DNA of 64,000 bases from Aquimarina algiphila (GCF_007489275.1 NZ_VLNR01000013.1:43836-107835); one strand, 5' to 3'; positions 41,008 to 50,363 are shown, counted from the first letter of the stretch. Notes: generated from the sequence alone by a model not told the origin. Made by a program: numbers and translations.

Positions 41008-41152
41008 TGAGGGAGCAATGTACTCAAAACCTCTTTTTTTTCATTATTTAGTTATTAACCATGTAGGAATAATTTTGTTAATATCTACGGTAAAACCGTA
41101 ATTCATGCAGTCTAACGATATCTACTTTTTTTATTTTTTTGTTTAAAAATAT

Positions 41153-41187
41153 ACAAGCAATCTACTTTTTCCAGGTAGATTGCTTGT
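41153..41187 (-). terminator. clpB terminator
   Basis: ACAAGCAATCTAC (41153-41165) and GTAGATTGCTTGT (41175-41187) form a 13-bp perfect stem. In the minus direction it is followed by ATATTTTTAAAC. It lies 32 nt after the clpB stop. Confidence 0.8.
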
Positions 41188-41218
41188 TTTGTCATAAGAT
41201 TCAGGGGATTTTTCCCGG

Positions 41219-43819
41219 TCAAGAAACTAAATTCTCTTGATTTCTAAAAACTAAATTATTATCAAATTCATCTAGTAGGATTATGTTTTCAGTAGATACT
41301 TTGCCTGCTAGAATTTCTTTTGATAGCTTGTTTAGTACTTCTTTTTGTATTGTACGTTTAACGGGTCTTGCTCCAAACTCTGGCTGGAAACCTCTTTCTG
41401 CGAGATATGTTATTGCTTGTTCTGTGGCATCCAAAGTAATTTGTTGTTCCACTAACATTTTTGAAACATGTTTTAGTTGAAGTTTTACAATCTCCTTTAT
41501 GTTGGATTTGGTTAATGGAGAAAACATCACAATGTCGTCTATTCTGTTTAGAAACTCTGGACGAACAGCTTGTTTTAGTAATCCAAGAACTTCAACTTTG
41601 GCCGCTTCCATCGCAGAATCCATATCTTTAATAGTTTCAAATTTTTCCTGAATGATATGGCTCCCGATATTACTGGTCATAATGATGATGGTATTTCTGA
41701 AATCGGCTGTTCTACCTTTGTTATCTGTTAATCGACCTTCGTCTAATACTTGTAAGAGTACATTAAATGTATCAGGGTGTGCTTTCTCTATTTCATCGAG
41801 TAATACCACAGAATATGGTTTTCTTCTTACAGCTTCAGTTAATTGTCCTCCTTCATCATATCCAACATATCCTGGAGGAGCTCCCATTAATCTGCTTACA
41901 GAGTGTCGCTCTTGATATTCACTCATGTCTATACGAGTAATGGAGCTTTCATCATTAAAGAGATATTCTGCTAAAGCTTTTGCTAATTCAGTTTTACCCA
42001 CTCCTGTAGTTCCGAGAAATAAGAACGATCCAATGGGTTTTTTCTGATCCTGTAAACCGGCTCGACTTCGACGTACTGCATCACTAACTGCTTGTATGGC
42101 TTCAGTTTGACCAACAACTCGTTTTTGAAGTTCTTCTTCTAATACAAGTAATTTTTCTCGTTCGCTTTGTAGCATTTTGGTAACGGGTATGCCTGTCCAT
42201 TTGGCAACAACTTCTGCGATATCATCATTGGTAACTTCTTCTTTGATAAGAGAAGATTTACTCTGTTGTTCATTTAGTTGTGTTTGAAGTTCGTCCAGTT
42301 TTTCCTGTACTTCTTTTATTTTTCCATAACGTAATTCTGCAACTTTCCCATAATCACCATTTCGCTCTGCTCGTTCAGCTTCAAGTTTATATTCTTCTAT
42401 ATCTGTTTTGGCATTTTGTATGGCATCAACGACTTCTTTTTCACTTTGCCATTTTGAGAAAATTTCATTACGTTCTTCCTTGATATTAGCAAGATCAGCA
42501 TTTAATGTTTTTAATTTTAGATGATCATCTTCTCGTTTTATAGCTTCGATTTCAATCTCGAGTTGCATAACTTTTCGATCTAATACATCTAATTCTTCAG
42601 GTTTTGAGTTGATTTCCATTCGTAATTTAGAAGCAGCTTCATCCATTAAGTCAATAGCCTTGTCGGGTAAAAACCTGTTAGTTATGTAGCGCTGGGATAA
42701 TTCAACTGCAGAAATGATGGCTTCATCTTTTATACGAACTTTATGATGTGTTTCGTATTTTTCTTTAATACCTCTAAGAATTGAAATAGCACTTTCTGTA
42801 TCTGGTTCATCCACAACTACCCTTTGAAAACGTCTTTCTAAAGCTTTATCTTTTTCAAAATATTTTTGGTATTCATCTAGTGTTGTAGCTCCTATCGCTC
42901 GTAACTCTCCTCTTGCTAAAGCTGGTTTAAGGATGTTGGCGGCATCCATTGCCCCTTGGCCACCGCCGGCACCTACCAAAGTATGTATTTCGTCAATAAA
43001 TAGTACAATATCTCCATCGCTAGAGGTTACTTCTTTGACTACAGATTTTAAACGTTCTTCAAATTCACCTTTAAATTTTGCGCCAGCAATTAAGGCACCC
43101 ATATCCAGAGAAAAAATTTGTTTATCTCTCAGGTTTTCTGGAATATCTCCAGCAATAATTCGATGTGCTAATCCTTCTGCAATAGCAGTTTTACCAACAC
43201 CAGGTTCTCCAACCAGCATTGGGTTGTTTTTGGTACGACGAGATAAGATTTGTAGCACTCTTCTAATTTCCTCATCACGGCCAATTACAGGATCCAATTT
43301 CCCGCTTTCTGCCATTTCATTAAGGTTTTTGGCATATTTGCTTAATGCTTGATATGTCTCTTCTGCGTTTTGAGATGTTACTCGTTCTCCTTTTCTTATT
43401 TCGCTAATGGCTTCGGTAAGATGTTTTTCTGTGACTCCTTGATCTTTTAGGATTTGTGCGATCTTACTTTTTGATTTAAAAATTGCAATGACTAAATGTT
43501 CGATAGAAACATATTCATCGTTCATCTTTTTTGCAATGATGCTAGCTTCGTTTAATGAAGAACCGGCTTCTCGAGACAATTGCAATTCTCCTCCGCTTAC
43601 TTTCGGAAAACTTTCTAACGTACTATCTAAAACTTGTTGCAATAGATTAATATTTACATTGAGTTTTTTAAGTAGAAATGGTAAAACATTTTCGTCTACA
43701 TTAAAAATGGCCTTAAAAATATGTTCATTTTCTATTTGCTGATGTCCGAACCCTTGAGCAAGTTGTTGTGCTTGCTGTATGGCTTCTTGTGATTTTATGG
43801 TGAAATTATTAAAATTCAT
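41219..43819 (-). CDS. clpB: ATP-dependent chaperone ClpB
   Basis: ClpB is a hexameric AAA+ disaggregase that works with DnaK to rescue aggregated proteins after heat or stress. Its 866 residues include the Clp N-domain (NFNNFTIKSQEAIQQAQQLA), the first AAA+ module with Walker A GEPGVGKTAIAEG (about 205) and Walker B LFIDEIHTLVGAGG, the coiled-coil middle domain (about 405-525), and the second module with GTTGVGKTELAKALAEYLF, LLDEIEKAHPD, and the sensor region RPEFLNRIDDI. It is monocistronic with its own terminator. Confidence 0.98.
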   Translation of the reverse strand: MNFNNFTIKSQEAIQQAQQLAQGFGHQQIENEHIFKAIFNVDENVLPFLLKKLNVNINLLQQVLDSTLESFPKVSGGELQLSREAGSSLNEASIIAKKMNDEYVSIEHLVIAIFKSKSKIAQILKDQGVTEKHLTEAISEIRKGERVTSQNAEETYQALSKYAKNLNEMAESGKLDPVIGRDEEIRRVLQILSRRTKNNPMLVGEPGVGKTAIAEGLAHRIIAGDIPENLRDKQIFSLDMGALIAGAKFKGEFEERLKSVVKEVTSSDGDIVLFIDEIHTLVGAGGGQGAMDAANILKPALARGELRAIGATTLDEYQKYFEKDKALERRFQRVVVDEPDTESAISILRGIKEKYETHHKVRIKDEAIISAVELSQRYITNRFLPDKAIDLMDEAASKLRMEINSKPEELDVLDRKVMQLEIEIEAIKREDDHLKLKTLNADLANIKEERNEIFSKWQSEKEVVDAIQNAKTDIEEYKLEAERAERNGDYGKVAELRYGKIKEVQEKLDELQTQLNEQQSKSSLIKEEVTNDDIAEVVAKWTGIPVTKMLQSEREKLLVLEEELQKRVVGQTEAIQAVSDAVRRSRAGLQDQKKPIGSFLFLGTTGVGKTELAKALAEYLFNDESSITRIDMSEYQERHSVSRLMGAPPGYVGYDEGGQLTEAVRRKPYSVVLLDEIEKAHPDTFNVLLQVLDEGRLTDNKGRTADFRNTIIIMTSNIGSHIIQEKFETIKDMDSAMEAAKVEVLGLLKQAVRPEFLNRIDDIVMFSPLTKSNIKEIVKLQLKHVSKMLVEQQITLDATEQAITYLAERGFQPEFGARPVKRTIQKEVLNKLSKEILAGKVSTENIILLDEFDNNLVFRNQENLVS

Positions 43820-43989
43820 AGGGTTATATTTTGAGTTCTAGTGTAGGAAATCAAATAATATTCCGACAATAAAAACACGTCAAAATGTCTGTTTTTTCTC
43901 GAGGTTTACTGACTTTTTGGCTAAATGTAAAGTTAAGGGTTTTACAACGACAAATAAATAATTATAGTCAGTTTTAAAATGCATTTGAC

Positions 43990-43997
43990 TAAGTTTG
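43990..43997 (+). promoter_or_regulatory. -7 promoter box of the YtxJ-like gene
   Basis: TAAGTTTG matches TAnnTTTG and stands 25 nt before ATG 44023. No -33 word is obvious. Confidence 0.4.
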
Positions 43998-44022
43998 CAA
44001 TAATTTAGTATAAGAAATAACA

Positions 44023-44418
44023 ATGGGAATATTAGGTAAATTATTTGGATCTGAAGAGAAAGAATCTAAAGAAGAAAAACAAGCTCTACCATGGCAAGAG
44101 CTTAATTCGATACCTCAATTGGATAAAATAGCAGAAGCTTCAAAGACTAAAACACAAGCAATTTTTAAACATTCTACACGATGTGGAATTAGTAGAATGG
44201 TGATTAGAAATTTTGAAAGTAGTTTTGATCTAGCAGAGAGTCAGGTAGATCTTTATTATTTGGATTTATTGAATCATAGAGATGTTTCTTCAGAGGTGTC
44301 TGCAAAATTTCAGGTTTTTCATGAGTCACCACAATTTATTGTAATTCGCAATGGAGTAGTGGTTCATCATTCTTCACATAGTATGATTACACCTCAGGTT
44401 TTACATCAATATATTTAA
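44023..44418 (+). CDS. ytxJ: YtxJ-type bacilliredoxin (bacillithiol system)
   Basis: A 131-residue thioredoxin-like protein with a single-cysteine active site FKHSTRCGISRMVIRNFE (about residues 49-66), as in monothiol bacilliredoxins of the YtxJ/BrxC group, and LYYLDLLNHRDVS. These remove bacillithiol from S-bacillithiolated proteins after oxidative stress. Flavobacteriia commonly make bacillithiol, but the synthesis genes are not in this window. It converges on the truncated haemoglobin gene and overlaps its end by 4 nt. Confidence 0.85.
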   Translation: MGILGKLFGSEEKESKEEKQALPWQELNSIPQLDKIAEASKTKTQAIFKHSTRCGISRMVIRNFESSFDLAESQVDLYYLDLLNHRDVSSEVSAKFQVFHESPQFIVIRNGVVVHHSSHSMITPQVLHQYI

Positions 44419-44849
44419 AAAACATTTTTGCTTTTTTCATCTAGAAATGGGCATATTGTTTTATTAGAATTTCTAGACTCAAACATTTTTATGAATAGGT
44501 GAGTTGACATTTTTCGGGCTCTTCTTTTTGCAAGTTCTACTTTTTCTCCAAAAAAGAGTTTATCAAGTGTTTCTATCCATATGTTAAGCCAAATACCAAA
44601 GTGTTTTTCTGTAATAGTACCCTTAAAAACTTGATCGACTTCTTGGTGTACTTTGATAGGATTACCTTTATATTTTGCAACAAATAAAAGATTGGTTTCC
44701 CAGAAGTCAGTTAACCTTTCTAGATGTGCATCCCAATCCTGGATTACATGATTAAAAAGAGGACCAAGTGTAGGTTCTTCTCTAATTTTTGAATAGAATG
44801 AGGTGATTAATAGATAAACATCATCTCTACTCCTTATATCACTTTTCAT
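44415..44849 (-). CDS. Group III truncated haemoglobin
   Basis: A 144-residue globin of the trHbP group. It has SRDDVYLLITSFYSKIREEP, FNHVIQDWDAHLERLTDFW (with the family's distal-side Trp region), and HQEVDQVFKGTITEKHFGIWL, where the proximal His and the conserved HFGIWL are visible. Truncated haemoglobins of this group bind O2 or NO and are linked to nitrosative or oxidative protection. It lies 35 nt after a small membrane protein gene that carries an Fnr-type promoter, which implies oxygen or NO control. Confidence 0.9.
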   Translation of the reverse strand: MKSDIRSRDDVYLLITSFYSKIREEPTLGPLFNHVIQDWDAHLERLTDFWETNLLFVAKYKGNPIKVHQEVDQVFKGTITEKHFGIWLNIWIETLDKLFFGEKVELAKRRARKMSTHLFIKMFESRNSNKTICPFLDEKSKNVF

Positions 44850-44884
44850 AGACTCAAATTTTCAATATTCATAAGTCTGTTAGT

Positions 44885-45160
44885 TTATATGAGACTTAAA
44901 AGGATAATAACGCTATTAATAAGTAAACTAACTATTAGTAAATTAAATACTATTTTGGCTTTCATTTGAGCTAAAATAGAGGCGTTAAATGTCATGCACG
45001 CGATCACACAAAGAGAAAGTTCTATAACTTGTGCTGTAGATCGATCTTGCATAAGAATAACCATTGCAGCAACTGATCCCAGACAACTGGAAAGTATGAT
45101 CATTAATGGTATATATGCCATATACATTTCTTTGAAATCTTTTAATAACCTTGAATACAT
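44885..45160 (-). CDS. Small three-helix membrane protein next to the haemoglobin gene
   Basis: About 91 residues from ATG 45160 (MYSRLLKDFKEMYMAYIPLM) with three hydrophobic helices (about 15-38, 44-64, 69-91). An in-frame start at 45199 would lie inside the predicted promoter, so I prefer 45160. I recognise no family. Its position, first in a probable two-gene transcript with the truncated haemoglobin and directly behind an Fnr-type site, suggests a role in respiratory or nitrosative stress (inference). Confidence 0.65.
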   Translation of the reverse strand: MYSRLLKDFKEMYMAYIPLMIILSSCLGSVAAMVILMQDRSTAQVIELSLCVIACMTFNASILAQMKAKIVFNLLIVSLLINSVIILLSLI

Positions 45161-45185
45161 AACAATAGATTTTAGATATATATTA

Positions 45186-45193
45186 CAAAGGTA
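45186..45193 (-). promoter_or_regulatory. -7 promoter box of the membrane protein/haemoglobin unit
   Basis: The minus strand reads TACCTTTG, an exact TAnnTTTG, 25 nt before ATG 45160. It has no -33 word. The Fnr-type palindrome takes that position. Confidence 0.6.
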
Positions 45194-45213
45194 TTTCAAG
45201 GAAGAGGTATGGA

Positions 45214-45233
45214 TTTATGATCAAGATCATAAA
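45214..45233. promoter_or_regulatory. Crp/Fnr-type binding site
   Basis: TTTATGATCAAGATCATAAA has perfect 9-bp arms with a 2-nt centre. Read as ATGAT-N4-ATCAT it is close to the Fnr box TTGAT-N4-ATCAA. Its centre is about 42 nt upstream of the start point expected from the -7 box, the class II activator position. It lies 19 nt after the stop of the Crp/Fnr gene. Confidence 0.7.
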
Positions 45234-45251
45234 GCTAGTACAACCACTGAT

Positions 45252-45851
45252 TTATCGATAAACTTTTCGATTTTTGATTAAAAGTTCTCCTTTTTGCTCT
45301 AACTTTTTAATGCTCCTTATTACAGTTTCTACACGTAATCCGGTTAAATCGGCAAGTTGTTGTCTTGTGAGTTCTACTTTATATGTTTTTGAAGATGTTA
45401 TTTGGGGATCATTATTCTTTTTAAAATAATCTAATATTCTTAAAATACGATGCTCTGGTTCCTGAGTTGATATTTCTGAAACCATAATAGCTTTGTAATA
45501 CAAACGAGAAGCAAGTGTGCTGGTAAATTTATAATGAATCTTAGGGTTTTCTTCTAAGAGTTTTAAAAATTTCTCCTTGGATAATTGCCAAACCTCAGAA
45601 TCTATAATTGCTTCTGCATTCGCAGGGTATTTGAAATCTGAAAATAAAGGAGGTTCACCAAAACTCTTTTCTTTTACAAAAATACCTTGTATGTACTCTT
45701 TGCCTTCTTCATTATAGTTATTCATTTTAATCTCGCCAGCATGCACCTGATAATAATAGCGAGCTATAGTGCCTTCTTCAAAAAGTTGTTCACCTCGTTT
45801 ATATTTTTTTAAAACAGCCCCCGAGTTAAGTAATTTTTCATTATCTATCAT
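45252..45851 (-). CDS. Crp/Fnr family transcriptional regulator without cysteines
   Basis: A 199-residue regulator with an N-terminal cNMP-binding-like beta barrel (YKRGEQLFEEGTIARYYYQV, VKEKSFGEPPLF), a long dimer helix, and a C-terminal winged helix (LTRQQLADLTGLRVETVIRS). The recognition helix has ETVIR, where Fnr has ETISR, so an Fnr-like TTGAT-type target is expected. The protein contains no cysteine, so it cannot hold an Fnr iron-sulphur cluster; haem or another ligand is possible. A matching site lies directly downstream, before the haemoglobin unit. Confidence 0.92.
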   Translation of the reverse strand: MIDNEKLLNSGAVLKKYKRGEQLFEEGTIARYYYQVHAGEIKMNNYNEEGKEYIQGIFVKEKSFGEPPLFSDFKYPANAEAIIDSEVWQLSKEKFLKLLEENPKIHYKFTSTLASRLYYKAIMVSEISTQEPEHRILRILDYFKKNNDPQITSSKTYKVELTRQQLADLTGLRVETVIRSIKKLEQKGELLIKNRKVYR

Positions 45852-45951
45852 GCTAAATTTTTCTATGGATCATATTATCCGTCAAAATTCAATAGTGATA
45901 TGGCTAATACTATAAGAAATCTTGTTGTGCAAGACAAGAGGTCTATCGTTA

Positions 45952-47139
45952 CTATTTAAAACGATAATTAGTAATAATATTCTTTAGTTTATTTTTTAAA
46001 TCTTCACCTGAGTCATAAACCATTTGCTCATTAGATGGAAATTGAACTGCTTTAAGTCCCAGATATCCCAGTAAACCATCTTCTAATGCACGTTTATCAC
46101 CACTATAATTGGCATAAATATGTTGAAATACATATTCACTAGATATAGGGAAAGTTTCTAAAAGTTGTCTGGTTCTAAGATTTCTGTATTGAACATTACC
46201 CACTACATTCGCTGCTTTAAACTGAGTGAATTCATAATACTCGCAACGAACTTTTACCATTTTATCTACTTTTACTTTTTCCCCTTTATCATCTACCACT
46301 ATTTCATCATTTTCATCTAGTAAATATTCCCAACCATCTTTAACTAGTTTTTCCTTTTCTAGTTGACGTTCTTTTATCTGTTCTGGAGAGATATTAATTT
46401 CTCTCAAGGAAACTTCCATTGCATAATCATATTTTACAGAACGTTGAGGTTGGCTATGATATACTGTCCATAAATCATCAAGACCATACGTACCAAAATT
46501 TAGCAAATCACTTTCTAATCTTCTTGGGATAATGACGTCTGTGTTATTTTTCATAGTAACTCTTACAAAATCTGTCCCTTTGAGATGAGCTTCTTCTATC
46601 ATCTCTTTTGTATTCTTATAGTTAGGGGTGATTTTATCAAGGTATATTAAATCATCATATACCGCTCTGTAATCTGATTTTTGTTTTGCAGAGGATAAAA
46701 GTGTTTTAGCATTATCAAAAAGGTACTTAGAAAGTTTATCTTTTGTACTTATAATTCTCTGATCATAATTATCGATAGAAAAATTTGCATTACGTCCTTC
46801 TTCTACAAGGTAAAGTGGTAGAAGAGGCTTGATACGTTCTTGTCGACTTTTTAAAGTAGTATATGTATTAAAAATACGTTCTAAATTTGCAGGATTCCCT
46901 TCTTTTTCTAAGTAGGCTACAGCATTTTTATCTCTCTCAATAACTTTTGCATATGCCTGTTCTAACATAAGAATATAAGGTTGCTTACCCTTTTTATCTT
47001 TATTGGTCTTAAGTTTGTTTAAAGCAATATTTATAGCTTGATCGTAGTTTCCTGTATTAAGTGCTTTTTCGGTTTTCTTTACACTGCTACAAGAAACAGC
47101 AAAAACAAATGTGAGTACCAGAAGTAATAGTTTTTTCAT
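45952..47139 (-). CDS. Lipoprotein of unknown function with TPR-like N-terminal region
   Basis: A 395-residue protein with a lipoprotein signal (MKKLLLLVLTFVFAVSCSS). The early helical region (TEKALNTGNYDQAINIALNK; QPYILMLEQAYAKVIERD) is TPR-like to about residue 190. The second half (VRVTMKNNTDVIIPRRLESD; VRCEYYEFTQFKAANVVGNV) looks like a beta-rich domain. It is likely anchored to a membrane, perhaps the outer one. I do not recognise a named family. Its promoter and partners are not evident; only a weak 6-bp hairpin (45920-45939) follows it. Confidence 0.7.
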   Translation of the reverse strand: MKKLLLLVLTFVFAVSCSSVKKTEKALNTGNYDQAINIALNKLKTNKDKKGKQPYILMLEQAYAKVIERDKNAVAYLEKEGNPANLERIFNTYTTLKSRQERIKPLLPLYLVEEGRNANFSIDNYDQRIISTKDKLSKYLFDNAKTLLSSAKQKSDYRAVYDDLIYLDKITPNYKNTKEMIEEAHLKGTDFVRVTMKNNTDVIIPRRLESDLLNFGTYGLDDLWTVYHSQPQRSVKYDYAMEVSLREINISPEQIKERQLEKEKLVKDGWEYLLDENDEIVVDDKGEKVKVDKMVKVRCEYYEFTQFKAANVVGNVQYRNLRTRQLLETFPISSEYVFQHIYANYSGDKRALEDGLLGYLGLKAVQFPSNEQMVYDSGEDLKNKLKNIITNYRFK

Positions 47140-47189
47140 GTCAATAGTATTTTGATTGGGGTCATAAAATCAACTTTAATGCCAAAAGA

Positions 47190-47228
47190 TAATAAAAAAA
47201 ACCTCGAAATTGAGTTTTCCGAGGTTTT
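47190..47228 (-). terminator. Fumarylacetoacetase gene terminator
   Basis: AAAACCTCG (47198-47206) and CGAGGTTTT (47220-47228) form a 9-bp stem. On the minus strand it is followed by eight T. It starts 18 nt after the stop codon at 47247. Confidence 0.85.
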
Positions 47229-47246
47229 ATAACGGTTGCGATTATT

Positions 47247-48527
47247 TTATTTTTTGAAAACAGGAAGTAATTTAGTAGAAACTTCTCCAAACCCAATACG
47301 TACTCCATTCTTTTCACAATACCCTCTTATAGTCACGGTATCATTATCTTCAACAAATTTACGACTTCCACCAGAATCTAACTGAACTGGTTTCTCTCCT
47401 CGCCAGCTTAATTCTAACATAGAACCATAAGATTCTGGAGTTGGACCTGATAAAGTTCCACTTCCCATCATGTCTCCAGAATTAACGGGACACCCATTTA
47501 TGGTATGATGTGTGAGTTGTTGTGCCATATTCCAGTACATATGTTTAAAATTACTTCTGGATATGATAGTTTCTTTTTCTTTTTCTGGTTGAATAGCTAC
47601 TTCAAGATTGATGTCAAAACTCTTTTTGCCTTTATATTGAAGATAGGGCAGTTGTTTTTTTAATGGTTTTGGACCCTCAGTTCTATAAGGTTCTAATGCA
47701 TCAAGAGTAACAATCCATGGTGATATTGATGAGGCAAAGTTTTTACCTAAAAAAGGACCAAGAGGTACATATTCCCATTTTTGTATATCTCTTGCACTCC
47801 AATCATTAAAAAGCACCATCCCAAAAATATAATCCTCAGCTTCTTCAATAGGGATTGGTTCTCCCAATTGATTTGCATCTGTAGTTATAAATGCCATTTC
47901 AAGTTCGAAATCGACTAATCTCGAAGGACCAAAAATTGGCTCTGTAGCACCATTAGTTAGTTTTTGACCTTGCGGACGATGAACAGGAATACCAGATGGA
48001 ATTATAGAACTACTTCGTCCATGATACCCAACAGGCATATGTAACCAATTAGGAAGTAGAGCATTTTCTGGATCTCTAAACATCTTTCCTACATTTGTAG
48101 CATGCTCAATACTACTATAAAAATCAGTATAATCTCCAATGCTAACAGGTAATTGCATTTCGATTTCATCTAGAGAGAATAATACTTCTTTTCTATGTTT
48201 TTCATTGTTTTTTAGACTGTCATTGGTAGCGTCAAAAATATCCGCAATTCTATTACGAACTAACCTCCATGTTTTTTTTCCGTCAGAAATAAAGTCATTT
48301 AAAGAATCTTGTAAAAAAATATCATCGGTTAAAGGAATTCCTTCAAAATAACCCAACTGATGAAGAGCTCCTAAGTCAATAGCAGTATCACCAATACGTG
48401 TTCCTATGGTAATAATATCATCCCTGGTAAGGAAAACACCAAAAGGAATATTCTGAATTGGAAAATCAGTTTTAAGAGGGGTTTTAATCCACGTTTTTCT
48501 ATCTGGATAATTTGCGGTTATGGGCAT
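47247..48527 (-). CDS. fahA: Fumarylacetoacetase
   Basis: This enzyme hydrolyses fumarylacetoacetate to fumarate and acetoacetate, the last step of tyrosine degradation. At 426 residues it has the family's two-domain layout: an N-terminal SH3-like domain (FPIQNIPFGVFLTRDDIITI) and a catalytic domain with DYTDFYSSIEHATNVGKMFR, YHGRSSSI, the metal ligands in DFELEMAFI (about residue 206), and LFNDWSARDIQKWEYVPLGP. SGDMMGSGTLSGPTPESYGS is also typical. It is monocistronic; other tyrosine-pathway genes are not in the window. Confidence 0.96.
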   Translation of the reverse strand: MPITANYPDRKTWIKTPLKTDFPIQNIPFGVFLTRDDIITIGTRIGDTAIDLGALHQLGYFEGIPLTDDIFLQDSLNDFISDGKKTWRLVRNRIADIFDATNDSLKNNEKHRKEVLFSLDEIEMQLPVSIGDYTDFYSSIEHATNVGKMFRDPENALLPNWLHMPVGYHGRSSSIIPSGIPVHRPQGQKLTNGATEPIFGPSRLVDFELEMAFITTDANQLGEPIPIEEAEDYIFGMVLFNDWSARDIQKWEYVPLGPFLGKNFASSISPWIVTLDALEPYRTEGPKPLKKQLPYLQYKGKKSFDINLEVAIQPEKEKETIISRSNFKHMYWNMAQQLTHHTINGCPVNSGDMMGSGTLSGPTPESYGSMLELSWRGEKPVQLDSGGSRKFVEDNDTVTIRGYCEKNGVRIGFGEVSTKLLPVFKK

Positions 48528-48834
48528 TATTGTTTTTTTAATAGATTGTTGGTAATTCTTAAAATCAAATATATAATTTTCGCTCGTTTAAAAATTTTTA
48601 ATTGTGTGAAAATTAATTAAAATTTTACAAAAGAATATAATTGATTGTAATAATAATATTTATTAAGCCTTCTTATTGAAGAGTCTTCTCGATAAGAGTA
48701 GTAAAAATAGATAATATACAATTCTCTTATCTGCTATGTTGTTAAGAAAATGTTCATATTTATTACTATTCATTTCATCTAATTTAATGAATGTATTTCC
48801 TATTTTTGCACTTTTATTAACAAATTGAGAATAC
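48528..48834. other. 307-nt divergent intergenic region
   Basis: Non-coding gap between the fumarylacetoacetase gene and glyA. It has the glyA -7 box at 48801-48808 and a spaced 8-bp inverted repeat (GATAAGAG 48691-48698, CTCTTATC 48724-48731). I see no other feature and no known riboswitch. Confidence 0.5.
48801..48808 (+). promoter_or_regulatory. glyA -7 promoter box
   Basis: TATTTTTG matches TAnnTTTG, 26 nt before ATG 48835. The -33 region has no clear TTTG. Confidence 0.5.
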
Positions 48835-50109
48835 ATGCAACGCGACGAACAAATTTTTGATTTAATTCAGGACGAAAGAGAACGTCAGATCAACGGATTA
48901 GAACTTATCGCTTCAGAAAATTTTGTAAGTGAACAAGTGATGGAAGCTGCCGGATCTGTACTAACTAATAAATATGCCGAGGGATATCCCGGAAAACGTT
49001 ATTATGGCGGATGTGCAGTAGTAGATGTTGTAGAACAGATTGCTATTGATCGTGCAAAAGAATTGTTTGGAGCAGAGTATGCTAATGTGCAACCACATTC
49101 TGGCTCGCAAGCGAATACTGCGGTATATCATGCATGTCTTAAACCTGGAGATAAAATATTAGGTTTTGATCTTTCTCATGGAGGACATTTGACTCATGGG
49201 TCTCCGGTTAATTTTTCAGGAAAATTATACAACCCGGTTTTTTATGGTGTAGAAAAAGAGACGGGAGAATTAAATTATGACAAGATTCAGGAAATTGCGA
49301 CAACAGAAAAGCCACAAATGATCATTGCCGGAGCGTCTGCATATTCAAGAGAAATCGATTATAAAAGATTTAGAGAGATTGCAGATAGTTTAGGTGCAAT
49401 TCTTATGGCTGATATTGCACATCCAGCAGGCTTAATAGCAAAAGGTGTTATTTCTGATCCTGTTCCGCATTGTCATGTAGTAACGACGACTACACATAAG
49501 ACGCTTAGAGGTCCAAGAGGAGGGTTGATCCTTATGGGTAAAGATTTTGAAAATCCTTTTGGAATTACTTTAAAAAGTGGAAAGAAGCGTATGATGTCTT
49601 CTTTGTTTGATAGTGCTGTTTTTCCAGGAAATCAAGGTGGACCTTTAGAGCACATCATTGCTGCAAAAGCTATTGCGTTTGGAGAGGCGTTAACCGATGA
49701 ATTTTTGCACTATATAGTACAAGTAAAGAAAAATGCAGCGGTTATGGCTGAAGCATTTGTGAAAAAAGGATATGAAGTGATTTCTGGAGGTACAGATAAT
49801 CATATGATGTTAATCGATTTACGTAATAAAGGAGTAACAGGGAAGCAGGCTGAAGAAGCTCTTGGTGTTGCAGAAATTACTGTAAATAAAAATATGGTAC
49901 CTTTTGATGATAAATCTCCATTTGTTACTTCAGGAATTAGAATAGGTGTGGCTGCAGTTACTACACGCGGACTTGTAGAAAATGATATGCTTGCTATTGT
50001 AGAATTAATTGACAAAGTAATTGTTAATGTAGAGAATGAAGAAGCATTACATGATATTGCTAACGAAGTAAATGCTATGATGGCAGACAAACCATTATTT
50101 ATAGCTTAG
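48835..50109 (+). CDS. glyA: Serine hydroxymethyltransferase
   Basis: GlyA interconverts serine and glycine, passing the one-carbon unit to tetrahydrofolate. It is a fold-type I PLP enzyme of 424 residues. The PLP lysine is in [20 protein letters not shown] (about residue 226). Other motifs are [40 protein letters not shown], and the C-terminal [13 protein letters not shown] and [15 protein letters not shown]. It is cytoplasmic and monocistronic, with a strong terminator 20 nt after the stop. Confidence 0.98.
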   Translation: MQRDEQIFDLIQDERERQINGLELIASENFVSEQVMEAAGSVLTNKYAEGYPGKRYYGGCAVVDVVEQIAIDRAKELFGAEYANVQPHSGSQANTAVYHACLKPGDKILGFDLSHGGHLTHGSPVNFSGKLYNPVFYGVEKETGELNYDKIQEIATTEKPQMIIAGASAYSREIDYKRFREIADSLGAILMADIAHPAGLIAKGVISDPVPHCHVVTTTTHKTLRGPRGGLILMGKDFENPFGITLKSGKKRMMSSLFDSAVFPGNQGGPLEHIIAAKAIAFGEALTDEFLHYIVQVKKNAAVMAEAFVKKGYEVISGGTDNHMMLIDLRNKGVTGKQAEEALGVAEITVNKNMVPFDDKSPFVTSGIRIGVAAVTTRGLVENDMLAIVELIDKVIVNVENEEALHDIANEVNAMMADKPLFIA

Positions 50110-50128
50110 CAGATTAATTATAATAATT

Positions 50129-50164
50129 AAAGCGCATTGTCTTATTAGTAGATAATGCGCTTTT
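50129..50164 (+). terminator. glyA terminator
   Basis: AAAGCGCATT (50129-50138) pairs with AATGCGCTTT (50154-50163) in a 10-bp GC-containing stem, followed by TTTTCG. It is 20 nt after the glyA stop. Confidence 0.8.
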
Positions 50165-50355
50165 CGTATTTAATACGATAGATTTACATTATTATCTATT
50201 AGAAACGGCGAATAGTATCAGTTTTTCACTAGAAATAGGGTAGTTTACATATTTTATATTCCTGATCTTTGGATTCATTATAAAATATAATTTGATCTAG
50301 AATTATCCCCAATAATAAATTTGCTGGTAAGGAAGTTTTTAACGAATTATGTATT

Positions 50356-50363
50356 TAAATTTG
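50356..50363 (+). promoter_or_regulatory. -7 promoter box before the 182-residue secreted protein
   Basis: TAAATTTG matches TAnnTTTG and lies 22 nt before ATG 50386. No -33 word is at the usual distance. Confidence 0.4.

Noticed and set aside
42933..43352. A 139-codon frame on the plus strand
   Set aside because: It lies antisense within clpB, a confidently identified gene, and has no protein features of its own.
48691..48731. Spaced 8-bp inverted repeat before glyA as an operator
   Set aside because: The arms are separated by 25 nt of AT-rich DNA with no conserved symmetry in between. It is easily explained by chance.
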